Assembly (NCBI GenBank): GCA_016788285.1
Contig: JAEUSW010000140.1
Span: 1-47,206, forward strand
Source: Flavobacteriales bacterium
Lineage (GTDB): Bacteria > Bacteroidota > Bacteroidia > Flavobacteriales_F > PHOS-HE28
Direction of reading: 5' to 3'
Length of the DNA: 47,206 nt
Shown here: positions 8,102-16,319 of the stretch, one piece after another
Position numbering within the stretch: position 1 is the stretch's first letter
How the letters are laid out: the number at the start of each line of letters is the position of its first letter
Translations under genes and position numbers: made by a program
The notes under the pieces: model-generated
Told to the model about the DNA's origin: nothing
Database searches by the model: none
What the model saw: the letters and a program-made list of their open reading frames with translations, nothing else

Positions 8102-10408
8102 TCACTGACGCACGACGCGCAGCACCGCACCGATCTCGAGGCGGAGCTCATACAGGCCCGGTGCCAGCCCGCCGAGATCGACCAGCGCCGGACGGCCGGT
8201 GGCCAGGCCCTGCATCAGCAGGCGGCCGCTGGCATCCGTCACCGTGTACCGCTCGCCCTCCGCGCCATCCAGCCAGAGCTGTCCGGACGTGGGGTTGGGC
8301 CAAGCGCGCAGATGGGCACCACGCTCCGCCGCGACCGCGGTGAAGATGTACGTGTAGGGCTGTGAGGTGCTCGTGCATCCGTTCGCATCGACGATGGTCA
8401 CGGTATAGGCGCCGCTCGCCGTGGGCACGTACCAGGCGTCCGTGGCGCCGGGGATGACCTGTCCGTCCACCGACCACTGGAAGGTGCCGCTGCCGGAGGC
8501 GAAGAGCGTGTCCACCACCTGGGTGATCACCGGCTCGGCCGGTGGGGCGTTCACCACGACGGTCAGCGTATCGGCCGAGCTGCCGGTGCAACCGGAGCCG
8601 TCGGTGACCGAGACGGTGTAGCTTCCACCGGTGGTCACGTTGAGCTGTTCGGTGTCGGCGTTGGGGATCACCTGGCCGTCGACGCTCCACGTGTAGGTGA
8701 CACCCGGGATCAGGTCCGCCACCAGGATCACCGAGCCGCCATCACAGAACACCGTGGTGTCCGAGGCCAGGATGCCCGGCGCCACGGGAAGAGTGGCCAC
8801 GTCCACGACGATCGTGTCCGCCGAGGTGCTGCTGCAGCCCAGGAGGCTCGTGACCGTGACGGTGTAGCTGCCGGACGCTGTCGCCGTGAGCACTTCCGTA
8901 TCGGCATTGGGGATCACCACGCCATCGACGCTCCAAGTGTAGGTGACGCCCATCATCAGGTCGGCCGACAGGGTCACTGAGCCGCCGTCGCAGAAGGTGG
9001 TGGAGCCGTTGGCCACCACGGCCGGGGCCAGCGGGAGCTCATCCACGGTCACGGGCACCGGGTCCGAATCGTCCACGCCGCACGCGCTGGACACGATCAC
9101 CGTGTAGTTGCCCGGCGCATCGGCCACCAGGGTCGCGGACGTGGCGCCCGGGATGTCGGAACCGTCCAACTGCCATTGGTAGTCCAGACCACCTCCGGAG
9201 GTCCCGTCGAGGGTGACGCTTCCGCCCGCGCAGAAGGTCGTGGGGCCATTGGCGGTGACGACGGCCACCGGGGGCGTGTTGTCGATCGTGATGTCGAAGC
9301 CGTTGTCCGCTCCCGTGAAGGCCGGACTGGTGGACACGATCCGGATCCGATACCCGGTGCCGGGCGGTGTGTTCGCCGGGATCGTCACCGGGATGGTGCC
9401 CGCCGAGGTGGCCGTTACCTGCCCGATGTCCACGGCATTGGTGAAGTCACCCGTGGCATCGCTCAGCTGCACGATGAAGTCGTTCGCGTCGATGAGCAGG
9501 CCACCGCTGTTGAACACACCGGTCTCACTGTAGGTGATGTCCAGCGTGGAGCCGGGGCAGATGCTGGCAGCAAGCGGTTGTTCCACCGTGATGCTGCGCG
9601 GCACGTCGTAGAAATAGATGGCGGAAACCACCTCGAAGCCGAAGATCTCGGTGGTGTTCACCTGCAGCACCGGTACACGCAGACCCGGCGTGAGCCACTT
9701 GTACTCCCGGATCAGCGGACGCTCAATGGCGAACCCGAGGCCCAGGGTATCCACGTTGATCGTGTCGCGCCCGGCCAGCGTGGTCTTCACGCGCAACGCA
9801 TCAAAGCTGCCGGCCGGCGTGTTGATGGTGCCCCAGCCGTCCACCTCATTGGTGCGCGTCTGCTGGTAACCATAGTAGGCCAGGGTCGGCAGGCTCACGT
9901 TCCACGCCGAGTTGGACACGCTCGCATCGCCATAGTCCAACGGCAGCTCGTAGATCACATCCTGCTGGCTGAAGGTGATGGGCACCGGGATGCCCGCGAG
10001 CTCCGCACCGAACCCGACCTTCTTGTACTGGGTCGTGCTCCGGTAGAGGAACGTGTACGGGTCAGCGATGGGCAGCAGCTGGTAGAACGGGATGTCCACC
10101 CCGGCCGTGGCGTGGTTGGCCCGGTTCGGATTGAAGAAGATGTCCGCATAGACCAGCGCATAGACGATGTTGGTGGAGGCCACCGTCTGGTAGGTCGTGG
10201 TGTCCTCGTTCACCGCCTGCAGGTTGGTGTAGTTCCAGGTGAACCCCGCACCGGTCTGGGCGTAGTTGATGAAGAGGTTCAAATTAGCCTGGGTCAACCG
10301 CAGTTCGTCGCCGGCGGCGGGCATCTCGCTCAGCCCGATGGAGACCTGAGCGTGGACCGGGGCCGAGAGCAGGAAGGCGGGGACAAGTAGCGTAAGGAAC
10401 TTCTCCAT
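8102..10408 (-). CDS. T9SS-secreted protein with tandem Ig-like repeats
   Basis: A 768-residue secreted protein. The signal peptide starts MEKFLTLLVPAFLLSAPVHAQ-like (cleavage after HAQ). Residues ~20-290 form an N-terminal domain with no family that I recognise. Residues ~300-400 resemble a fibronectin/Ig-like domain. Three to four tandem ~82-residue Ig-like (PKD/SprB-like) modules follow, each with an FCxGGSVTL start and a W-(S/Q)-(V/L)-DG core. The last ~75 residues (AWPNPTSGQLWL ... GLAPGLYELRL) are a type A T9SS C-terminal sorting domain. In-frame ATGs also exist at 10429 and 10450. The -7 element at 10433-10440 rules out 10450 and would leave 10429 leaderless; 10408 gives a short leader and a canonical signal peptide. 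Function is probably adhesion or surface structure. Confidence 0.85.
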   Translation of the reverse strand: MEKFLTLLVPAFLLSAPVHAQVSIGLSEMPAAGDELRLTQANLNLFINYAQTGAGFTWNYTNLQAVNEDTTTYQTVASTNIVYALVYADIFFNPNRANHATAGVDIPFYQLLPIADPYTFLYRSTTQYKKVGFGAELAGIPVPITFSQQDVIYELPLDYGDASVSNSAWNVSLPTLAYYGYQQTRTNEVDGWGTINTPAGSFDALRVKTTLAGRDTINVDTLGLGFAIERPLIREYKWLTPGLRVPVLQVNTTEIFGFEVVSAIYFYDVPRSITVEQPLAASICPGSTLDITYSETGVFNSGGLLIDANDFIVQLSDATGDFTNAVDIGQVTATSAGTIPVTIPANTPPGTGYRIRIVSTSPAFTGADNGFDITIDNTPPVAVVTANGPTTFCAGGSVTLDGTSGGGLDYQWQLDGSDIPGATSATLVADAPGNYTVIVSSACGVDDSDPVPVTVDELPLAPAVVANGSTTFCDGGSVTLSADLMMGVTYTWSVDGVVIPNADTEVLTATASGSYTVTVTSLLGCSSTSADTIVVDVATLPVAPGILASDTTVFCDGGSVILVADLIPGVTYTWSVDGQVIPNADTEQLNVTTGGSYTVSVTDGSGCTGSSADTLTVVVNAPPAEPVITQVVDTLFASGSGTFQWSVDGQVIPGATDAWYVPTASGAYTVTIVDANGCTSTSQPYTYIFTAVAAERGAHLRAWPNPTSGQLWLDGAEGERYTVTDASGRLLMQGLATGRPALVDLGGLAPGLYELRLEIGAVLRVVRQ
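8530..9250 (-). repeat. tandem ~246-bp repeats encoding Ig-like modules
   Basis: Near-identical blocks recur inside the secreted Ig-repeat gene. For example, TTGGGGATCACC begins at 8661 and again at 8907, a period of 246 bases (82 codons), with long matching flanks. More diverged copies occur near 8450 and 9150. The repeats encode the WSVDG-(Q/V)-VIPNADTE core and could recombine to change module number. Confidence 0.7.
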
Positions 10409-10432
10409 GCGGGTGGATTTGGTGTTCATCGA

Positions 10433-10463
10433 CAAAACTAGACCGTTCATCGAACGTCGTCAA
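10433..10463 (-). promoter_or_regulatory. Bacteroidota-type promoter (TTG-N20-TAGTTTTG)
   Basis: On the minus strand a TTG (10463-10461) is followed after 20 bases by TAGTTTTG (10440-10433), a perfect match to the TAnnTTTG -7 element with a -33 TTG. The element ends three bases before ATG 10429 and 24 bases before ATG 10408. It drives the T9SS Ig-repeat gene. Confidence 0.7.
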
Positions 10464-10494
10464 CTTCTTTCGACCACCGCTGGAGGGTCAGGCC

Positions 10495-11658
10495 TCATTG
10501 GCCCTCGTCCCGGAAGAACTCCAGGGTGCTGAGGTCCACGAGGTGCACATCGCGGTAGTAGTGATGCAGGATGTCCATGAAGGGGATCCCGCGCCGGGCC
10601 ATTTCCATCGCCCCCTCCTGGCAGAGCCCCACGCCATGGCCGAAGCCGCGCCCGTCCAGCACCACCTGGTCACCGGCGGTGCGCACGGTGAAGTAGGTGC
10701 TGCGCAGCTTCCAATCCTCGCGCACCTGTTTCAGGGGCACGAGCGGCCTGGTGGTGTTGAGGTAAAGTCCCCGGCACTGCGGTTCGTGCGCGAGCACCTC
10801 GGCCCGCACGGCCGCATCGGCCACCCGGAGGCCATGCTTGCGTTCCATGTAGCCCAGCCATTCGGCCTTGGGGATGGAAAGGGTCCAGGTGGCGTGGGGC
10901 TGCGCGATGCAGAAACTGTCGGTGATGGCCTGAAGGTAGGGTTCGGACCTGCTCCAGATGTCCTCGGCGTTGAGCGTCTCCCCTCCGCAGTTGCTATGGA
11001 AGGTGGCATGGATGAGGCGGATCCCCGCATCCACCACCACCATGCCGCGGGTGACCTGCGCGGCCTCGGTGATCGGTCCATGGGTGGCTCTCCCCTTGTA
11101 TACCTGGCAATGCACCTGATCACAGAGCTCGAAGCCCTCCGGCGCATGCTTCCGCGCGTTGGCCAGCGCGTAGGTCCTGCAGCCCACCGCCTGCAGTTTG
11201 TAGTACTCCGGTGCCTGCTGGGCTCCCGCCTCGCTCTCCACCACGCCGGCCACGTACTCCTCCAGCTTCACCTCGTTCACGAAGCGGAGCTCGGCGCCGG
11301 CGCGGCGGATGTCGATGGACCCGCTGTACACGCGTTCGGCCAGCTTGGGCACCACCGCGCGCAGCCGAACCCCGCCCCCGGAGGCCGCGCGAAGCGTGAT
11401 CCGTTCGCGGGCCGTCCATGTCGCGCTCAGTGAGCGGCCCACGATGCGTCCATCCTCCAAGGCCACGCGCAGCCCGTCGTTGGGTGCGAGCTCCCCCACC
11501 TGCCGGCCATCGGCCAGCACGGCCATGGCCCCCCGGGTGCCCATCAGGGTGGCGCTGGTGACGCCTTTTCCATGGAGCACCGCCACCTGCACTTCCTGGA
11601 ACTGGGCAGCGACCCAGCCGGCCGCGACCAGTGCGCACGCAGTCAGGTGAAGGCGCAT
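10495..11658 (-). CDS. SpoIID/LytB-domain protein, probable peptidoglycan-acting enzyme
   Basis: A 387-residue exported protein of the SpoIID/LytB family. Known members include a lytic transglycosylase that acts on denuded glycan strands. A signal peptide covers residues 1-20 (LTACALVAAGWVAAQ). The central family signature is present: EEYVAGVVESEAG, with the Glu that aligns to the catalytic position, then YYKLQAVGCRTYAL. The C-terminal GRGFGHGVGLCQEGAMEMA block is the conserved SpoIID end motif. The open frame extends to 11979, but that part overlaps lpxB in antisense-like composition. ATG 11658 opens the signal peptide and follows a TACTTTCG element by five bases. It lies 32 bases downstream of lpxB on the same strand. 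The family is best known from sporulation; here a role in cell-wall remodelling or division is likely. Confidence 0.85.
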   Translation of the reverse strand: MRLHLTACALVAAGWVAAQFQEVQVAVLHGKGVTSATLMGTRGAMAVLADGRQVGELAPNDGLRVALEDGRIVGRSLSATWTARERITLRAASGGGVRLRAVVPKLAERVYSGSIDIRRAGAELRFVNEVKLEEYVAGVVESEAGAQQAPEYYKLQAVGCRTYALANARKHAPEGFELCDQVHCQVYKGRATHGPITEAAQVTRGMVVVDAGIRLIHATFHSNCGGETLNAEDIWSRSEPYLQAITDSFCIAQPHATWTLSIPKAEWLGYMERKHGLRVADAAVRAEVLAHEPQCRGLYLNTTRPLVPLKQVREDWKLRSTYFTVRTAGDQVVLDGRGFGHGVGLCQEGAMEMARRGIPFMDILHHYYRDVHLVDLSTLEFFRDEGQ

Positions 11659-11663
11659 GGCGG

Positions 11664-11671
11664 CGAAAGTA
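11664..11671 (-). promoter_or_regulatory. -7 element TACTTTCG
   Basis: TACTTTCG on the minus strand ends five bases before ATG 11658. It is a one-base variant of TAnnTTTG. No clear -33 TTG is seen. The short spacing implies an mRNA starting at or near the start codon. Confidence 0.5.
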
Positions 11672-11690
11672 CCCGCGCCCGACAGGGCGG

Positions 11691-12809
11691 TCAGGAGCGC
11701 TGCTCCAGAATTTTCCACAAGCGCGACGCCGCTTTCGCACTGGCCCCAGGACCGCCCAGGCGTTCGCGCAGCCGGGCCAGGTCGTCCAGCATCGCGGCCC
11801 GGTAGGGCGCATCGTGCAGAAGCCTCCGTACCTCGGCGTTCAGGGCGTTCGGCGTCAGATCCTGCTGGATCATCTCCCGCACCACCTCGCGCCCCATGAT
11901 CAGGTTCACCAGGGAGATGAACCGGACGTTCACCAAGCGCCGGGCGAGCCACACGTTCACGGCACTGCCCCCATAGCACACCACCTCCGGCACCCCGAAG
12001 AGGGCCGTCTCCAGCGTGGCCGTGCCGCTGGTGACCAAGGCCGCCCGGGCCTGGCGCAACAGGGCATAGGTGCGTTCGCGCACCACCAGCGCGGAGCTGT
12101 TCCGGAGGAACGGCGCGTACACCGCATCATCCAGCGCGGGCGCAGCGGCCACCACGCATTGATGGTCGGTGAAGCCGGCGGTGGCCTCCAGCATCACCGG
12201 CAGCATGCGCTCCACCTCCTGGCGGCGGCTGCCCGGGAGCAGGGCGACCACCGGTCGCCCGTCCGCACCCGGCAACGGCGTCGGCGGATGGGCGTTCTCC
12301 TCGGCGATGGCGTCCAGCAGCGGGTGCCCGACGAAGGTGACGGACATGCCCCGCTCGGCGTACCACTCCTGCTCGAAGGGCAGGATGACGCAGAGCTCGG
12401 TGACGTCGCGGCGGATGCGCTTCACCCGGCCGGCCTTCCAGGCCCACACCTGCGGGCTGATGTAATAGAACACGGGGATGCCGAGCGCTCGGGCATACGT
12501 GGCGATGCGCAGGTTGAAGCCGGGATAGTCCACCAGCACGATGGCATCGGGGCGCCAGGCGGCGATGTCCGCCTTGCAGGCCGCGATGTTGCCCAGGATG
12601 GTCCGCAGGTTCAGGAGCACTTCGGCGAAGCCCATGAAGGCCAGCTCCCGGATGTGCTTCACCACCTCCACCCCGGCCGCCGCCATGCGATCACCGCCCC
12701 AGCCGCGGAGCTCCACCTCCGGGTGCTCGCGACGAAGCGCCTTCACCAGGTTGGCCGCATGCAGGTCGCCGCTGGCCTCGCCGGCGATGAGGTACACGCG
12801 CCGGCTCAT
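11691..12809 (-). CDS. lpxB: lipid-A-disaccharide synthase
   Basis: LpxB (372 aa) is a GT-B glycosyltransferase that condenses UDP-2,3-diacylglucosamine with lipid X to give the lipid A disaccharide, at the cytoplasmic face of the inner membrane. Family motifs are present in order: LIAGEASGDLHAANL (N-terminal), FVGHPLLD near residue 190, LLPGSRRQEVERMLPV near 215, and TSGTATLETALFGVPEVVCY near 285. Length matches the family (~380). Its ATG overlaps the stop of the upstream small membrane gene by four bases (ATGA), so the two are probably translationally coupled. The surE-membrane protein-lpxB order forms a compact operon. No other lipid A gene is in the window. Confidence 0.95.
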   Translation of the reverse strand: MSRRVYLIAGEASGDLHAANLVKALRREHPEVELRGWGGDRMAAAGVEVVKHIRELAFMGFAEVLLNLRTILGNIAACKADIAAWRPDAIVLVDYPGFNLRIATYARALGIPVFYYISPQVWAWKAGRVKRIRRDVTELCVILPFEQEWYAERGMSVTFVGHPLLDAIAEENAHPPTPLPGADGRPVVALLPGSRRQEVERMLPVMLEATAGFTDHQCVVAAAPALDDAVYAPFLRNSSALVVRERTYALLRQARAALVTSGTATLETALFGVPEVVCYGGSAVNVWLARRLVNVRFISLVNLIMGREVVREMIQQDLTPNALNAEVRRLLHDAPYRAAMLDDLARLRERLGGPGASAKAASRLWKILEQRS

Positions 12810-13105
12810 ATCCAGAGGGCCACGATCACCGCACCGTGGATGAACAACGCCATCAGCACCCCGCGCATGGCCTCCACACGGCCCTGCCGGTCGAACCAGA
12901 AGAACAGCGGCACGTCGGCCAGCAGGGACAGGCTCAGCACTGGGGCCTGGTAGCGGCGGGTGCCCAGGAACAGGTCCTGCACGAACCAGCCCAGGTCGTT
13001 GTGGGGCCGGATCAGGTTGACGTAGATCAGGGCGTACACGAGGAACCCGGCCGCGGGCGCCAGCAACCCGCTCACCAGGCCGACCGTGCGGTCATTCCAG
13101 GCCAT
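12806..13105 (-). CDS. small membrane protein between surE and lpxB (99 aa)
   Basis: A 99-residue protein with about three hydrophobic segments: residues ~8-32 (GLVSGLLAPAAGFLVYALIY), ~55-70 and ~80-99. The C-terminus is hydrophobic to the last residue. It overlaps the end of surE by 14 bases and the start of lpxB by four bases (ATGA). That packing supports a real, co-translated gene. No family name or catalytic motif is recognised. A role in envelope or lipid A biology is suggested only by position. Confidence 0.75.
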   Translation of the reverse strand: MAWNDRTVGLVSGLLAPAAGFLVYALIYVNLIRPHNDLGWFVQDLFLGTRRYQAPVLSLSLLADVPLFFWFDRQGRVEAMRGVLMALFIHGAVIVALWI

Positions 13106-13871
13106 GGTCCCAGGTGTTCAGGTCGGCGATGGCGTGGTGCGCCGTCATGTCGAACTGGGTGGGCACGATGCTGACATAGCCGTTGTTCACGGCCCAGACG
13201 TCGGTGTCCTGTCCGTGGTCCTCGCTCTTGAACTCCCCCTTCAACCAGTAGTACTCGCGCTTGCCGGGATCGAGCCGTGTTTCGAACTCGTCCTCCCAAT
13301 TGGCGCGGGCCTGCCGGCACACCCGCATGCCCTTGAGGGCCTCGCCGCGGGTGCGGGGCACGTTCACATTGAGGCAAGCCCCCTGGGAAAGCCCATGGCG
13401 CAGGACGTTGGACACCACGCTCCGCACCACCGGCCGCACCGGTGCGAAGTCGGCCTCCATGCTGTGGTCCATCAGGCTGAATCCGATGCTCGGGATGCCT
13501 TCCATGGCGCCCTCCACCGCCGCGCTCATCGTGCCGCTGTACAGCACGTTGATGCTGATGTTCGCCCCGTGATTGATGCCGCTGACCAGCAGATCGGGCT
13601 TGCGCCCTTCCAGCAGCTTGTAGATGGCCAGCTTCACACAGTCCACCGGTGTACCGCTGCAGCTCCAGGCGTCCAGGTCGTCCAGGTAGGCCACCTTGTT
13701 CAGGCGCAGGAAGCTGTGGATGGTGATGGCGTGCCCCATGGCGCTCTGGGGCTTGTCCGGGGCCACCACCATCACGCGGCCGAACGCGCGCACCTCCTCC
13801 ACAAGGGCGCGGATGCCCGGGGCGAAGATGCCATCGTCGTTGGTGACCAGGATCAGGGGTCGGTGCTCCAT
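13092..13871 (-). CDS. surE: 5'-nucleotidase SurE
   Basis: SurE (259 aa) is a metal-dependent phosphatase acting on nucleoside 5'-monophosphates and polyphosphate. The N-terminal LVTNDDGIFAPGI motif carries the conserved Asp-Asp metal ligands. The SGINHGANI segment near residue 95 supplies the conserved Asn/Gly loop, and the GTPVDCVK motif precedes it. Length fits the family. The start at 13871 (MEHRPLILVTNDDG) is preferred over the longer frame to 13964 because TAGTTTCG ends six bases before it and the family begins just ahead of the DD motif. It heads the surE-membrane protein-lpxB run and lies 53 bases after the SGNH-like gene. Confidence 0.94.
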   Translation of the reverse strand: MEHRPLILVTNDDGIFAPGIRALVEEVRAFGRVMVVAPDKPQSAMGHAITIHSFLRLNKVAYLDDLDAWSCSGTPVDCVKLAIYKLLEGRKPDLLVSGINHGANISINVLYSGTMSAAVEGAMEGIPSIGFSLMDHSMEADFAPVRPVVRSVVSNVLRHGLSQGACLNVNVPRTRGEALKGMRVCRQARANWEDEFETRLDPGKREYYWLKGEFKSEDHGQDTDVWAVNNGYVSIVPTQFDMTAHHAIADLNTWDHGLE

Positions 13872-13877
13872 CGGCCG

Positions 13878-13885
13878 CGAAACTA
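13878..13885 (-). promoter_or_regulatory. -7 element TAGTTTCG upstream of surE
   Basis: TAGTTTCG on the minus strand, one base from the TAnnTTTG consensus, ends six bases before the surE ATG. No -33 TTG is evident. It suggests a separate, nearly leaderless transcript for the surE-lpxB run. Confidence 0.5.
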
Positions 13886-13923
13886 CCCATCCATGCGCTC
13901 GCGACCGCCGCGATGACCCGGGA

Positions 13924-14826
13924 TCACCAGCCCTTCGCCCGCAGCGAATCGGCCACCAGTGCACTGAAGTGCGCGGCCCCCTTGGCGTTCAAGTGGGTGC
14001 GGTTCATGAACAGCGTGGGGTCGCCCGTCCAGCTGAGGTCCACCGGCACCACGATCTCGGTCGCCCGGTCCAACCGCGGTTCCAGGGCGCGCAGGATCCA
14101 GAGGCTGTCCGAACCATGGAAGGGGGTCTCCACGAACGCCACGCGCGCATGGGGCCAATAGCGGCGGCGATGCGCGCGCAAGGCCTCGAGATAACCGTCC
14201 AGGCCGCTCAGCGCATCGGCCGGCAGGGTGACCTGGCGGGCACGCACGGGATCGAGCACCTCCGTGGAGGCCACGAAGCCCGCATGGACGTTCGTCACCG
14301 TGTCCAGGGTCGCGATCTTCAGCACGTACTCCGGGAATCCCGCGTACCGCGCCCAGGGAAGAAGGTCCAGCGGACGGAACCCGGTCTTGTGCCGCACGAT
14401 GTCCAGCACGGCGGGGTCGCGGATGTCATCCAGGAACTGCTCGTACTGGATGATGGTATCGCGGGCCAGCGGCCTCCACGACGCGGCGTCGACGTTCACC
14501 ACCACCAGCGCTGGCTCGGGCGCGTGCTCCAGGTAGTAGCGCAGCTTGCCCAACTGGTCCAGCAGCGGATACCCGATCATGCCCAGGTTGTAGCACGGGC
14601 GCCCCAGCCGCGCGGCGATCACCCGGGCATCGTAGTGGTACCGGGCACGCGAGTTGCCGATCACCACCACCTCCGCCGCCGCCTTGCCGGCGCGGATCAC
14701 GTGGAGGTCCGCGTAGCGCTCGAACTGACGGCCGGCGGCCCGCCAGGTCAGCGTCAGGTCCAGCACCACCGCCACCAGGGCGCAGAGCACGGCCGCCATC
14801 AGGGTCTTCCACAGGAACGGGCGCAT
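13924..14826 (-). CDS. SGNH-hydrolase-like partner of the MBOAT acyltransferase
   Basis: A 300-residue protein with an N-terminal membrane anchor (residues ~5-25, LMAAVLCALVAVVLDLTL) and an extracytoplasmic SGNH/GDSL-like domain. The block I serine lies in VVIGNSRARYHYD. The C-terminal NRTHLNAKGAAHFS resembles the catalytic block V His (usually DxxHLN; here the Asp position is not conserved in the usual form). ATG 14826 follows the MBOAT stop by two bases, so the genes are surely coupled. Pairs of MBOAT and SGNH-like proteins (AlgI with AlgJ/AlgX, DltB with DltD) transfer acyl groups to exported glycans. By analogy this pair probably O-acylates a surface polysaccharide; the acceptor is unknown. 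Confidence 0.75.
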   Translation of the reverse strand: MRPFLWKTLMAAVLCALVAVVLDLTLTWRAAGRQFERYADLHVIRAGKAAAEVVVIGNSRARYHYDARVIAARLGRPCYNLGMIGYPLLDQLGKLRYYLEHAPEPALVVVNVDAASWRPLARDTIIQYEQFLDDIRDPAVLDIVRHKTGFRPLDLLPWARYAGFPEYVLKIATLDTVTNVHAGFVASTEVLDPVRARQVTLPADALSGLDGYLEALRAHRRRYWPHARVAFVETPFHGSDSLWILRALEPRLDRATEIVVPVDLSWTGDPTLFMNRTHLNAKGAAHFSALVADSLRAKGW

Positions 14827-14828
14827 GG

Positions 14829-16229
14829 TCAGAACTGGAAGTAGATGAACTGCACGTCGTTCCGCCGGCTGAAGAGCACCACGGCCAGCACCAGGGTGAA
14901 GTACACGGCGTACCGGACCCACCGCTTCTGAAGCTGACCGAAGGGATCGCGCACGTGATGCCGGTTCACCAGGTCCAGCAGGACCATGACCCCCACGAAC
15001 GGAAGTCCGTCCAGCCGGTCGGGCACGCTGATGACATCCTGGGTGAACATGCCCTTCAGGTAGCCGAAGGCCTCACCGATGTTCCGGGCGCGGAAGAAGA
15101 CCCAGGCGAGGGTGACGCCGGCGAAGGTCAGGAGCGTGGACAGCAGAACGCGCGCCTGTCCGGCCGGTCGCACCGGCCCATCCCCCTTGCCGATCAGCGG
15201 GACGTACAGAAGCCCGTGGATCGCCCCCCAGGCCAGGAAGGTCCAGTTGGCGCCATGCCAGAACCCGCTGGCGATGAAGGTGACCAGGGTGTTGAACACG
15301 CGTCGCGGGCGGCTCACCCGGTTCCCCCCCAGCGGGATGTACAGGAAATCGCGGAACCAGGTGCTGAGGCTGATGTGCCAGCGTTTCCAGAAGTCGCCGA
15401 TGTCGCGGGCCAGATACGGCGTGCGGAAGTTGGTCATCAGTTCGATGCCGAAGAGCTTCGCCGAACCGATGGCAATGTCACTGTAGCCGCTGAAGTCGCC
15501 GTAGATCTGGAAGGCGAAATAGATCGCCCCCAACGCAAGGTCGGGCCCGGACTCCCAGGGATAGAGCCGGAACACCTGGTCCACCATGGGCGCCAGGCTG
15601 TCGGCGATGACCACCTTCTTGAAAAGGCCCTGCACGATGAGCCGCAGGCCGCTCACGCCGTTGGCATAGGTGAACCGCCGGGGCGCGGTCATCTGGGGCA
15701 GCAGGTCCACCGCGCGCATGATGGGCCCGGCCACCATGTGCGGGAAGAAGCTGACGAACGCGAGGTAGGCGATGGGATCGCGCACCGGTCGCATCTCACG
15801 CCGGTAGATCTCGATCGTATAGCTGATGCTCTGGAAGGTGTAAAAGCTCACCCCCACCGGTAGGATCACGTTCAGGGTGCCGATGTTGGCCTGCAGGCCG
15901 AGCGCGTGCAGGGCATCCACCGCCGAGGCAATGAAGAAGTTGCTGTACTTGAAGTAGGCCAGGATGCCCAGGTTGAACACCAGGCTCAGCACCAAGGCCC
16001 GCCTGCGGACCCCCGCATCGTCGCTCCGGTCGATCCACAGGCCCAGCCAGTAGTCGCTGAACGAGCTGATGAACAACAGGGCGAGGAAGCGCGGGTCCCA
16101 CCAGCCGTAGAACACGTAGCTGGCCACGATCAGCAGCATGTTCTGCGCACGCAGGCTCCGGAGCACGCCCCAGTAGAGCGCGAACACCGTGGGCAGGAAC
16201 CACAGGTAGTGGACCGAGTTGAACAGCAT
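14829..16229 (-). CDS. MBOAT-family O-acyltransferase (AlgI-like)
   Basis: A 466-residue polytopic membrane acyltransferase. The start MLFNSVHYLWFLPTVFALYWG is the classic AlgI/PatA-type N-terminus. Family motifs include YTFQSISYTIEIYRRE, FPHMVAGPI, RDIGDFWKRWHISLSTWFRDFLYIPLGGNR-type text around residues 280-320, and the conserved histidine in FLAWGAIHGLLY near 350. The open frame runs to 16529, but ATG 16229 is the family start and TAGTTTTG lies 14 bases upstream. It passes acyl groups across the inner membrane to the SGNH partner gene that begins two bases downstream. A link to the exopolysaccharide genes 6 kb away is plausible but unproven. Confidence 0.92.
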   Translation of the reverse strand: MLFNSVHYLWFLPTVFALYWGVLRSLRAQNMLLIVASYVFYGWWDPRFLALLFISSFSDYWLGLWIDRSDDAGVRRRALVLSLVFNLGILAYFKYSNFFIASAVDALHALGLQANIGTLNVILPVGVSFYTFQSISYTIEIYRREMRPVRDPIAYLAFVSFFPHMVAGPIMRAVDLLPQMTAPRRFTYANGVSGLRLIVQGLFKKVVIADSLAPMVDQVFRLYPWESGPDLALGAIYFAFQIYGDFSGYSDIAIGSAKLFGIELMTNFRTPYLARDIGDFWKRWHISLSTWFRDFLYIPLGGNRVSRPRRVFNTLVTFIASGFWHGANWTFLAWGAIHGLLYVPLIGKGDGPVRPAGQARVLLSTLLTFAGVTLAWVFFRARNIGEAFGYLKGMFTQDVISVPDRLDGLPFVGVMVLLDLVNRHHVRDPFGQLQKRWVRYAVYFTLVLAVVLFSRRNDVQFIYFQF

Positions 16230-16243
16230 GGACCGGCGGCGCG

Positions 16244-16251
16244 CAAAACTA
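16244..16251 (-). promoter_or_regulatory. -7 element TAGTTTTG upstream of the MBOAT gene
   Basis: A perfect TAnnTTTG match on the minus strand, 14 bases before ATG 16229. No TTG is seen at the expected -33 distance. It decides the start of the MBOAT gene, because longer starts lie upstream of it. Confidence 0.6.
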
Positions 16252-16319
16252 CCCGGCGTGCCCGCTCGATCGCCATCTTCGCATCCCATGGGCCCTTGCA
16301 CCCATGGACACCCGCCCAC

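Noticed and set aside
8450-9250. 246-base tandem repeats considered as a mobile or CRISPR-like array
   Set aside because: The blocks encode complete Ig-like modules in one reading frame and diverge as protein repeats do.
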